64,000 nt of DNA from Paraphysoderma sedebokerense (lineage: Eukaryota; Blastocladiomycota; Physodermatomycetes; Physodermatales; Physodermataceae): the NCBI GenBank assembly GCA_025602915.1, contig JAHLJZ010000033.1, forward strand, positions 124,001 through 188,000, written 5' to 3'. The notes beneath the pieces were generated by a model. It saw only the letters and a list, made by a program, of their open reading frames with translations. It did not search any database and had not been told where the DNA came from. Shown here piece after piece: positions 50,028 through 61,194 of the stretch; the stretch's first letter is position 1; each line of letters opens with the position of its first letter. Both the position numbers and the translations under genes were made by a program.

Positions 50028-53000
50028 TTAATCGGCAAGTTCATCCGCTTCTAACCCGTCGTCGCCAAATTCATTAATGGAATTAATCGCGTCCACGTCA
50101 ATTTCAACGCCTAAATTGGTTAATTCATCCTCCTCCTCATCTTCTCCGTCGTGATCCATTGCGTCCATATCTTCCTCTTCCTCATGATTCTCTTGATCCT
50201 CATCGTGTACGCTTTCGTTATCCTCAGGCCACACAAAGTCACCGATGCTGGTGACAGCTCCATTACTGTTTACGACTGCTCGATTTCTACTCGATACTCC
50301 AGAGGACGAACCGTCAGCAGCTAACGCTTCATCTTCACCGACGTCGAAATCCATAACTACGAATTCTGTCCTTCCGTTTCGCTGAACGGCACTTACAAGC
50401 CATCGTTCGTCACAGCGCAGTCTCCATACTCCGTTCACACCGCTCACTAAATCACGCACGACTTTGCCTGATTTCAGATCCCACAGTTTAATATGTCCTT
50501 CAGAGCCAGAAATGACTTTATAATTATCGAATTGGAAACATGTGATGGCGCCGTTGTGTGCTTGAAGTGTGGATTGCAGTGAGTTGTCCTCGGTGGACCA
50601 AATACGAAGTGAAGCATCGGCGGCAGCGGATATCAGATGTTTGGGGGTAAGCTCGAGAAGACCAACGAGTGAAGCGTGACCTGCAACATCGGGATTAGTC
50701 ATACATTCTAATAAGGAGCCAAAACAGAAATACATTCATACCGTCCAAGACAGCCAAACACTGCCCAGTAGTAACATCCCAGCACCTTACGCTGGCATCC
50801 ATACTTCCACTCCAACATTTTGAAACCCCGTCATATACGATACTGTAAACTTTTTGAGAATGACCGGTCAATCTCCACAGACATTCACCTTGAGCAATAT
50901 CCCATACTCGAACAGTGCAATCGTACGATCCAGAACAGACAATATTTCCATGGCCAGCCAAGGCGCGAACAGAATGTCCGTGACCAGAGAGTGTGCGGAT
51001 AAAATACGGGTTCGATGAACCTGACTCATCCGAGTGTTCAGAGGCGAGGTACGGAGAGTCCTTTTCAGGATTGGGAAGTTTCCACACTCGCAGAGTAGCG
51101 TCTCGAGATCCGGTCACGATAATAGGGAAAGAAGGTGAATTTTTGACTGGTGGGGCAAGGTATGTTGACGACACTGCGTAACCCGTTTTTCGGTTCATGG
51201 ATAACGATGATGAAGGCACAGGGGATGGTTCAATAATCTGCAGGCAACGAACGGTAGATGTGTGACCGTGGAATACATGGGTACATCGACCAGTCGACAT
51301 ATCCCAGATTCTCACAGTGCGATCGGTTGATCCCGAAACCAGTGTATTCCCAACATACTGTAAAGCCCAAACACCGCCAGCGTGTCCTTCTAAGACACGA
51401 ATTAAATCTCCTGTGCGGATATCATAAATACGAATAGACTGATCGTCTGACCCGGAAACAATCTTCTCGTCATCAAACTGGAGACAAGTGACAACATTGT
51501 GCTCGTGGCCGGAAAAAGTCAAATTTTTGGAGCGTCCGTTCATCCAATTATTGCGCATCACATGAATTCTTCTATATAAGTGTTTGTATGGGTGCGGGGT
51601 GGAGGGAGGTAACGCGGGGTTCGACTTGGGAACTACTTGGAGCAATATGTATTAAGTTTAGGCATTGAAAAATCAGAAGAAAAGGAGGACATACTGTTCA
51701 TTGTAGATAAGCTAGCGGCAATTTTTTGATCAATCTGTTCGTCTATATTGTCAGACGGTATACCAGCCAACATCTTTGCCTTCTGTATCTGATGAATATC
51801 CGTTGGGTTTTGAACTTTAACAGCACTTCCTTTACCATCGTAATCCCAAAAGCCATCTAAAGCACCTCTCATCCTCCATAGTCTACCATCACCGTCAGCC
51901 AGGGCTCTCCATCGCTTACATACTCTGGCTACACGGCACAGCGATTTATAATCTAGGAGGTCTAATATATGAACACCGATTTCGAATGGCAGCAGTCCCA
52001 AGAAATCGCGTTTGAGTGCTGGATTGACAACAGATGAAACGACTTGAAGAGTTCCAATAGACGATCGACGAAGAAGTTGAAGAAGTAGATATGACTGTAG
52101 TGATTGTGGCAGAGTATCATAAACAGACAGAAATCTCGGTAATTGTGTGAGTGTAACCAAGGGTGATATATCCTTGAATGGACTTGTGTTTTTCGAAGAG
52201 GATTGGTTGCCGGAGAGTGCCAACAACTCTGCACCGGTTGCGTCTATCATATCTTCGTCATCACCGGAGAGCGGATCCGAAGGAGAGCGAACTGGGGAAG
52301 GAGGAAGTTGGTCGTCTGATCCATGAGACTGCGTGAGGAATGGGGATATAGGTTCTGCTGGAGGGGGGTTGCCATCAGTACCTTTGACGGCTCGTTTCTT
52401 GTGGGGTGGAATAGAGGGTAGTATTGGGGCATCCATTTTCCGTGGCAGCATTGACACATCCACAGAAGGAAGTTTCTCGCTCGGTCTTCTGGAGGAAGAG
52501 CCTCGGGCGGCAAACAGGTCGGCAGTGCTCGATAGATCTGAGTTGGATCCGGTTGAACCCATAGATCGCTTACGTTTTCGCTGTTGATAGTATAGATGCT
52601 GTTCCATCGAGAATGGAATGGATACTGACGGGAGTGACGCTGACCAAAGAGTTGACTGGTCCGCCGGAGCAGATTCCTCTTGCGAAGCGGTAGCTTGAAG
52701 CTATAGGGAGGAGACATGACAAAAGCGTTGTGGAATGGGTCAGCCAATGTAGCAAAACACTGATGAGATTACAAAGAAACATATTGGTACAGAGCAGAGG
52801 CAATCCCTGCGATATTTGTAGCCACACGAGAGCTTTTCCCATGACCAAAGATACTGCCCTACCAACACAACACAGAGATATTCTGACTATGTTGCAATGG
52901 ATTGGCAGTAGTAGCCAGGACGGGGACTCTAACTATCGACAAAACAGGGATTGGAAAGCAGAGTTCTTACCTTCCCATCTTCTTCTTCATTGCAGTGCAC

Positions 53001-53402
53001 CTTCAATCCGTCAAACGAAACAGTGAATGATTTCAAGATATCGGGAGTTTTGGAATTCGCCAAGGGATAGTTTTTGTGATCATACATGAGATTTCTCGGA
53101 GGAGGCTGAAATATTAAAGGTGGATAAGCGGTAGTCGTTACGGTAGTGGTTGTTGTTGTGACTGTTCTTGTTTTGGTGGTAGTGACCGGGGGCATCTGGA
53201 TGAGAACCGAGGAAGAGGGTGAGGAAGGGAGGGGTATTGAGTTTACTTCATCGATGTTTTGTTCGACGTTGGCAGCGACGGAGTGGTCGTGAGAAAAGGA
53301 CTGTAGGGAGGAGTTGTTCATGTCCGAGAGAGCGGCAGAGTGTCGAGGCGAGGTCGGAGTGGGAGGGACAAGCGGGGACACAGGATGAGAGGGAGAGCTC
53401 AT
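50028..53402 (-). CDS. CDC4: Cdc4/Fbw7-type F-box WD40 protein
   Basis: The start at 53402 is MSSPSHPVSPLVPPTPTSP. Exon 1 carries a polythreonine/valine tract (TRTVTTTTTTVTTTAYPPL) seen in fungal Cdc4 and Pop proteins, and an intron of about 270 nt follows. Exon 2 holds KRKRSMGSTG and disordered sequence, then the F-box (LLPFEIGVHILDLLDYKSLC then RVCKRWRAL) near 51900-51990. At least seven WD40 blades follow (VSGSDDQSIRIYD; VSGSTDRTVRIWD; VTGSRDATLRVW; CSGSYDCTVRVWD; WSGSMDASVRCWD; ISAAADASLRIW; VISGSEGHIKLWD). The last exon ends in a Glu/Asp-rich tail. As the SCF substrate receptor it binds phosphodegrons; the arginines in SIRIYD and TVRIWD-type blades are present. Confidence 0.92.
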
Positions 53403-55374
53403 CTGCAGGAAGGGCGGGAGGGGAGTGAGGATGTAGCTGTATAGCGGGAGAGGAGTGGAGTTGGGGGTGGGTGAAACGTCGAGGGCGTATTTAATATAGC
53501 TTAAGGTGCGGGGAGAGTGATGGATCAGCGAAATTAATTAAACGGCGGGCGGGCAGGGAGTCTAAACTCTAGCTGGGATTGAGAGTGAGAAGCGTGCGAG
53601 ATTAAACCCTTGTGAGTTAGAGTGAGAGTGAGAGTGAGACTTAAGTGGAGTGGAGTGAGTGTAGTTAAAGTGGAATAGCACTGTGACTGAGTTCCCAATT
53701 TCCCACGGGCAAGACGGCAACCCGGCAACAACTCGCTTCCCCTTTTGTCTTGCCAATGAATCCGCACTCCCTTGTCCCCGTGCGCCCTTTGCCCTTCGCT
53801 CTCTGCCCCGCCCGTTGCGTTGCCTCTTGCACAACAACTACCACCACCCCCAACTGCCCTACCTTATGTTCCTCACATTCTATCCGCATCCTGTGCTCAC
53901 CTCCCTCTCGCTTCAATGGCCCCTTCCCACTCACCAGTTGTCACGCTTCAATCAACCCCAACGAAAACTCTGGATCAAACTGGCCCATGTCCGAATTGCA
54001 CAATCTTCCACCTTAACATTCTCATATTATTTATTCCAATATGATATGTAATACCATCATTACCCATGTCCGCTGGCGGTAGCAGACGGGTAAAAAGAAA
54101 ACTTTTTTTTCACTCCCACAATGCAGCATTGTGCGTCCACTTCCCCGCACCGCACTCCAGCACTAATTTAATAAATGCAAGGAGGCTCATCAATCTGCCA
54201 CTCATTACTCGAGCAGCGGAATCGTAATTATTAATACGCAAAATCTACCGCCACAATATCATACATATACTTTTAAGGACCATCAATACATTAGAGTACT
54301 GCGCACGCCACATACACCACTAATTTGATTTGAATGAATGAACTGCGCTGGACTGAGATTCAAAATCATTCTTTTCCAAACCCAAGCTACTGATAATCAT
54401 CGGAAAAAATATTAAAATTTTTTAAACAACGACGGGTGTAAAATATACTCCACACGCATGTCGTGCCATAAGAAGTAATCAATGTGACCGCGCCTCTCAA
54501 CATGGATTACACAAGCGACAGCCTAAAACGGTCGAGTGCGAGATCAGATTAAAGCTTGGATTTTCTTCATTGCAAACGACAATAGAGACGGTTGTCATAA
54601 GATAGGCCATCTCAATGTCAGCTGGATGATTGCGCACATCGCAGCATGTTCAAAGCTGGTAATTTAAGAAAGAAAAGGGTGATTGTGATTGGGACGGTGA
54701 TCAGCGACATTCCAGCATGATTAAAGGAAACAAAACTGCCGCGTTGTTTGGGTGCAATAGATGTCTTGGTCCTAAAGAGCCAAAAGCCTAATATAGACAC
54801 AAGACGGAAAAACAGTTGAATCAAAGACATAAGGCAGTTACTTCGAGTGCGCAAGTTTTATGGTTTTATTACCTTAACCGATCACAGGCAGCAATTTCTT
54901 CACAGGTTCATGAAAAAAGCTTCAACTATCCCATGCGCGATTGTGACCAGTCCTACGATGGAATGAAAACCTTGATTTATCCATACCAACCAAAAATCCA
55001 GTTTCATGAACGAATACCGCCTATGGCTCTATGCTGGCCAATCGCGGAACTGGGTGGCATGACGCAAAACTTCTGCCGATATTTAAGTTTAAACCACACC
55101 AGACACCTGTACGTTAAATCAGTAAAACAGGAAACCGAACCTACGACGATATCTGAAATTCAGATAATCTATGCCAAAACCGCGCACCAGAATTAATTGC
55201 CAGAAACGATGCTTTCACCACCAACTGGGCAAGATTGAATCCCAACATGGTTAAATCAATCCTCAATGTGGCTGAATACAGGGCGTGAAATTTCTGTTTT
55301 AGTCCGCTCCTCGCGACGTTCAATTTACCTTCCATACACATTTGTTTATACAAACAATCTTTAACATTCACATC
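53403..55374. promoter_or_regulatory. Long divergent intergenic region between Cdc4 and ACBP
   Basis: 1972 bases, the longest gene-free stretch here. Next to Cdc4 it has a GA/GAGT simple repeat (about 53615-53640, AGTGAGAGTGAGAG) and a GC-richer block near 53700-53960 that is open in several frames, which I read as composition rather than coding. The middle is AT-rich. It must carry both promoters. No RNA gene recognised. Confidence 0.55.
53621..53640. repeat. AGTGAG simple repeat
   Basis: Three tandem AGTGAG units (AGTGAG AGTGAG AGTGAG), with related GAGTG words just outside, in the leader or promoter of Cdc4. Confidence 0.7.
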
Positions 55375-56333
55375 ATGTCTGACGCTGCATCTACTGGAAA
55401 CGTAAGTAGTGTGCTTTTTTACTGAGGTCGGAGTGAAGCTTGGTGTTTGGCTTGTGTTGTTGATGCGGAGCGAAAAGTTGGACTGAAGTTGGCCGCTCGG
55501 CACAGTTGTTGTTTTGGATTCAAAATGTTATTTTTTAATTGTGGAGAATATCTTATATTACAACTTGTGAAGGGTTTTATTGGGTTTGATTGACGGCGAT
55601 GTTCAGTGTCTTGTTTTTTTCGTAGAAAGTGATCTGCAGAACTGATGTGTTGTTGATAAACAACTTTAATTTGTGTTTTGGACTGGTGTCTGTGGCACAT
55701 TGAAAGTCCAATTTGTCCATTTCTGCGGCGACTTTTCACTTTATTGAATGATTTTTGATATTATTTGTGTTCTTTTTAAAATACTTTGCCGGAAAACGAA
55801 GGACTTTACATTCATCAGACACGACCGCAGCAGACTAACCGTCGTATGTTTGCACGATTTTTGTCGTATAGGCCGCTTTCGTTAAAGCTTCCGAAGAAGC
55901 CAAAACTTTGTCATACAACCCCAGCAATGACGAACTTTTGGAACTTTACGCCTTGTTCAAACAAGGTATCGTCGGTGATAACAACACTAGTACGTAAACT
56001 GATGCTTATTCGTATCTTTTTCGTTCAGACATTTGACTGGGGTGGAGTTCAAATGAGAGATTCCGGAAGCTTTGGTTGCTCTTGATATTTCTATTGTAGT
56101 AATCCATCTTATCGTTTCTTTAATCAGCCCGCCCTGGTATGCTCGATCTGAAGGGCAAAGCCAAATGGGACGCCTGGACCGCCAAGAAAGGTAAAAAGAT
56201 TACTGCTTATCTTCGACTCATTACAGTAAATGCGTGATGTACTTACAATTGGAATCTCTTGAATCAAGGTATGTCCAAGGAAGACGCCCAAGCCAAGTAC
56301 ATTTCTCTTGTCGAAGAATTGAAGAAGAAATAA
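55375..56333 (+). CDS. ACB1: Acyl-CoA-binding protein
   Basis: Exons 55375-55401, 55872-55989, 56128-56190 and 56269-56333; 90 aa, the family's usual size. After MSDAASTGN the core reads [20 protein letters not shown], then [26 protein letters not shown], and [19 protein letters not shown], which contain the acyl-CoA-binding tyrosine and lysine positions of ACBP. It binds and carries long-chain acyl-CoA in the cytosol. The first exon has only nine codons and is followed by a 470-nt intron, far longer than the neighbours' 50-150 nt; long first introns often mark strongly expressed genes. Confidence 0.95.
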
Positions 56334-56868
56334 GTTTAATGTATTTCTAGAAATTGCAGAATAGTCTAGGATAGTGATTGGTCTAGAGCCATTAGGAGTG
56401 TTTGACTTTTCTGGATATAATAAAGCAGAGTTTTTTCTACAATCATTTGGATTGGCGGGGAACGCGGAAGTGGTAATTATTGAAGGGAATGGCTTGGCCG
56501 ATGATTCGTGGCATTCCGCGGGGCTGTGCCATTGTTCCCTTTCCAATGTTCCTTTGCTCCATGTCCATCTTCTAGATTTTTCAGTTTATTGCATCACTCG
56601 GATTATCCTGGAGACTACCCATTCGTATATAATTGCACTCTTCCTTTGGCATCGCACTTTTTGATTTGCCATTGCCATTCGTCTGCGCTATTTTCGTCTT
56701 TTCGATGCACGCAGCGGCTGCACCCAGCACTGTCTGAAACATTGTCACCCAAGCCTTTCCTACCAATTTACTACACTTTTTCATCTTCCGGACCTCCGGT
56801 GATACTTTCTAGTACTTTTATTCCGTCTTTTGTGATAAGCAAAAGTAAATTCTCATTAATCTCGGCCG
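56334..56868 (+). promoter_or_regulatory. Intergenic region between ACBP and the LysM gene
   Basis: 535 bases: ACBP 3' UTR, then a mixed region with pyrimidine-rich segments before the LysM start at 56869. No gene recognised. Confidence 0.45.
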
Positions 56869-58746
56869 ATGATACATCGACTTGATAAATTAGACAGCGG
56901 AAAAGAATTTGAAGCATGCGAGATAATGTACAACTTGACATCGTCTACTATGAATTCAGATATACTAGAACCAGACTCTCGCAAACTTCGGCAACGAAAC
57001 AATCAGGTTGCTGAAACTCGAAATGGAGGGAATGTGTTAGATTATTATTATGGCAATGGCCATGGTTACATCGATGGAGTGGAGAATACGAGTCATCAGT
57101 ATTTTACTCCTCACCAAGAACTGGACTCTGATAATGACAATGACTCGAGAATATCGACTACCAGTTCTTCCGATATTTCAAGTGCAAGACTGGGAGTACA
57201 AGATATCTTGCAGAGACTGGATAAGTTGGATATGAATTCTGATAAGAGTTGTGAAGATGGAGTGTATGGTGGCGGGTTTGCGGGGAAGGAAGAGGAACTG
57301 GAAAAACTGAGAAATAGGTTTGGAGTGCATTTGCATTTCGTTAAACCAACTGATACGGTACAAGGATTAGCGGTTTTGTATGGGGTCGAGGTATGTGTAT
57401 AGGGGAAATTCAGTTCTGGCTACCTCCGCAATTTTCGTTCTTTGGTTTGCGAATTTTTGTGTCTTGTACACTCTGCTGATGTGGTTTTGTTCTACCGCTT
57501 TTAGGTTCCGAATTTGCTGAAGAAAAATAGGCTATGGACAAATGACTCTATTCATTCGAGAAAATATTTAATCATACCGAACCAAACATCCGCCGCTGCG
57601 TATCTTTCTAGACCCCCACCCTCGACGGGTACTTTAGAATCATCATCATCGTCGTCGTCGAGGTTTCAGCAGGAACCGGACATGTACGAAATTAATTCAA
57701 ACAATGTCAACGGAGATACCACTTCCGATTTAGAATCAGCAACTGTTTCGTCCAAATTACAATCAATCGATAACTCTATTTCAGATACAATCCAGAAACT
57801 AGAACAACAAGGATTTCAAAACCTGCGAACAAAGTCAACAAGGTCCCAACCTCATTCACATTCGCCTCCAACTTCGCTATACCTATCTCAACCTCTACCA
57901 TCATCTCTTTCCCATTACGACACCATGTCTCCACAGTCTACCTCAAATATACCAATATCATCTCAACCAACCCCCAATGCCACCCGTATCGGACACCCGC
58001 CGTCTGAATCATCCTCATCAACGACACATCAGTACCATTATCCACCTACGAATGTTAGTTTTGCACAAACGCCACTCCTTCGGGATACCGATATCAACGG
58101 GTTACTTTGTTCGACGCCCATTCCTCCGAATCTCGCTACCCCGTTCACACAAATTTCCCAATTTGTGTCCGATACACTCGACATCAATAATCCTAAATAT
58201 CGATACCAATCTATTACCCCCGTGAATTCTAAACCTTCGAATCAAAATTTAACCAAAGTCGAGAAACTAGTGTTAGATTGGGTCCTCAATTCTTCTAGTT
58301 CTCCCAGTTCTGGTGGCTCAAGATCTAAATCTCAAAGTCGCGGCAGCAATCGATTACAAAATCCTCGTGCTGTGCGTACTTCTAACAGTCTAAATCAGAC
58401 ACCTAGACGGCCTAAAGGGGTGGTGACGGAGGATTTGTTAGGATTGGATTCAGGAAGTGACGGAACGGAGGGTAACAGTCCCAGCTCCTCGACGACGCCT
58501 CGGTCTAAGAGTAAAGATCTGTTGCGACGGTACTATCAGTTAGATGGACCCGATAAAACAAATGAAATTGATGATCTAATACAATTCGACGATGATGGTG
58601 ATAACGACACTGGTAACAATGAGGGTGAAGTGAGTTGGACGAGTGCTTTTGTAACTGGTAACGGATCAGGGTGGACTGATACCGAAGAGACAGAAGTGTT
58701 GGATACCGTTGAAATGACGGTGTTGAGGAAACGTAAGGTAAAATGA
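56869..58746 (+). CDS. LysM-domain protein (LysMD-type, probably intracellular)
   Basis: Two exons, 56869-57390 and 57505-58746; 587 aa. One LysM domain, HFVKPTDTVQGLAVLYGVEV then NRLWTNDSIHSRKYLIIP, spans the intron around residues 155-200. This TVQGLALKYGV/NRLYTNDSI wording is that of animal LYSMD1/2 rather than of secreted chitin-binding effectors. There is no signal peptide or membrane span. The rest is Ser/Pro/Asn-rich disorder with two acidic C-terminal patches. The role of LYSMD proteins is poorly known, so I give no function. Confidence 0.8.
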
Positions 58747-59063
58747 ATCAATAAAATGATATTGCAATGTGTACAGTTTATAAAGAAAAGAGAAAAATGT
58801 ACTTTTCTATAGGCAATGGGTAATGTAATAAGATAAAAAGAAATTCTGTATTTATGTTTTTATGTTGAGAAAAAAATTAAACCCAAAATCCAAACCTAGT
58901 TTCAATCTTGCACTCAAAAGATGAATTGGAAGCATAATCCATTTTCCCAGGTGAGACAATATCAGAAATTTCGGCCCTAACACCGGGCGCCAAAAGTTTC
59001 TCCTAATCATCTATGAAATTCCGTCAATTCTCTTCACACTTCAACCTAAAATCTACTACCAGG
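58747..59063 (+). promoter_or_regulatory. Intergenic region before OGG1
   Basis: 317 bases of AT-rich LysM 3' UTR and OGG1 promoter. No feature recognised. Confidence 0.45.
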
Positions 59064-60985
59064 ATGTGGAGATCCCTACTCACACCACCAGAAGAACTAA
59101 GATTAGATCTAACGCTTAACAGCGGTCAATGTTTCCGATGGGTGAACGTATGGTCTTCCAAATTCCAGTTTTGATTCATGACCCGCCCAACCATGAACGG
59201 GTGAAACAACTGTACTAATTCATTTTTAATGATTGATGTAGACGGGAGAAAACGAATGGACAAATGTATTAAAAGGGCGGATAGTAACACTCAAACAGAC
59301 ATGTATGTATTGATGATCTCTTAATTGATTTGGCTTTAAGACAGATTGTCCTAACCTTGGAAACTTGGTACCGTCGGTTGGGTTTCGTCGTTGGGAATGT
59401 AGCCGATGATGCATTATTTAGGGTACACCCAACCATTCAAAATCAAGATAGTAGTACCGATTTAACGAAATTGTCAGATGAAATGTTCAATATTTTGATA
59501 GATTATTTTCAGTTGGACGTAAAGTTGGGAGAATTGTATGAAATGTGGTCTAATTCGGATAAAAATTTTGCGGAAATAGGGTGTATCATGAAAGGAATCA
59601 GAATGATGAGACAAGGTAAGGAGGGTGGAAGAAGATGATTTTAGAGTTCATTGTGTTAGAGAGGAAGTTACTCACTGTTTCGTTTTCGATGCATGGTGTT
59701 GTAGATCCTGTGGGTTTGTTATTGGTTTTTTTTTCTTTGTGGTTTTTTGATTGAGGTAGGGCGGGTCAAGGATATTGATTGTTTTATACGTTTAGAGAAT
59801 GTGTTTTCGTTTATCTGTTCTTCAAACAACAATATATCAAGGATCACAGGAATGGTACTTGTCTTTTCGGCCTCTCTGCTGCCAATACGGGTTGATTTTG
59901 TCTAACGTCATGTCCTTCAGGTCCACAATTTATGTAAACATTACGGTACTGTAGCCGGCAAGCTGGATCTTGCATCAGGCCCACAAACATTTTATAACTT
60001 TCCCGCCGTTTCTGCCTTGGCCGGTCCAGGGGTTGAAGGTATCCATTTTACTTCCTCTTTTTCCGTGCGACTTGGTTTCTATTCCTTATCAAATGTTCAT
60101 TTACAGCGGAACTTCGGGATTTGGGGTTTGGATATAGAGCTAAATACATAGCACAGACAGCTCAGTATCTCGTTAATAATCACGAGGACGGTGAAAAATG
60201 GTTACACTCTCTCCGCGATCTACCATACGAGGAAGCTCACGAAGAATTACTAAAATTATCCGGCGTTGGACCCAAAGTTGCGGATTGCAGTTTAGTATTC
60301 AATCCCTTTACTTAACCCTCCTTTACCTCCCTTTCTTGTGAATTTCCTATTCATGTACTGACAATAATTTATATGCCCAGTCTGTTTAATGTCACTCGAT
60401 CAACATGCCGCTATCCCGGTTGATACTCACGTGTATCAGATAGCGCATAGAGATTATGGATTTAAATTATTAAAATCTAAAACGTTGACAAAGAAAGCTT
60501 ATACCGATATTGGAGAGTTATTTAGAAAATTGTGGGGTCCGAAAGCCGGGTGGGCTCACTCGGTATGTTGACGAGAAAAATTCGAATTTTATTTTGTTAT
60601 TGTGTTTTGTTAACCCGGTGATAAAAAGGTTCTTTTCACGGCGGATTTGAAATCGTTTCAAGAACGGTTGTCTCCGGTTAAAAAGGAAGAATCAGCGGAT
60701 ATCATTCCTTCATCACCGACACCTGTAACTGTGACGAATGGAATTGAAAATGTAAAGGTTGAAGAATTCCCGATGTCGCCGTTGTCGTCGGTACCTTCTG
60801 ATAATGAAGTTAGTAAGGATTCTTCAGTGGAGGATGGTGTCTCTGGGAAGGGGAATGGGGTAGCGGGTGATGTTACTGTGAAAATGGAGGCCGTGGAGCA
60901 AACGAATGGAAATCGCGTTCTCAAGAAAAGAAAATTCAGAAAAGAAGTAGTAATAGAAGAATCGAAAAAGTCTAAAATCAATTAG
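59064..60985 (+). CDS. OGG1: 8-oxoguanine DNA glycosylase/AP lyase
   Basis: Nine exons: 59064-59147, 59242-59302, 59403-59615, 59705-59713, 59796-59854, 59921-60038, 60107-60289, 60381-60562 and 60629-60985; 421 aa. The N-terminus LRLDLTLNSGQCFRW is the OGG1 opening. FSFICSSNNNISRITGM (exon 5), LRDLGFGYRAKYIAQTAQYL (exon 7), the HhH motif LSGVGPKVADC with the catalytic Lys, and IPVDTHVYQIAHRDYGF with the catalytic Asp are all present, then WGPKAGWAHSVLFTADLKSF. Exon 4 is 9 nt long and supplies residues of the conserved DPVE before FSFICSS. About 105 residues beyond the usual end form an acidic Ser-rich then basic tail (KKRKFRKE), a likely NLS. It excises 8-oxoG from DNA. Confidence 0.94.
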
Positions 60986-61194
60986 ACTAAAAATTATGTT
61001 GCGATAACTGACTTAGGTTCACGCTATCTGTAGATAACACTTTTCATTGGGTAGTCACAGTTACCATAGAAAATAATACACCACAGCTTTACGCTTTCGT
61101 CGATATAAATTGTATTTTACTATAAAGTTTTGTTTCATCTGGCAAGATAAATTACAATGACAACCGCTACTTTATGCAGAGTTTTCAACCGAAA

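Noticed and set aside
53683-54051. Overlapping open frames on both strands
   Set aside because: Several frames are open at once in a GC- and C-rich block with low-complexity peptides and no family resemblance; this is base composition.
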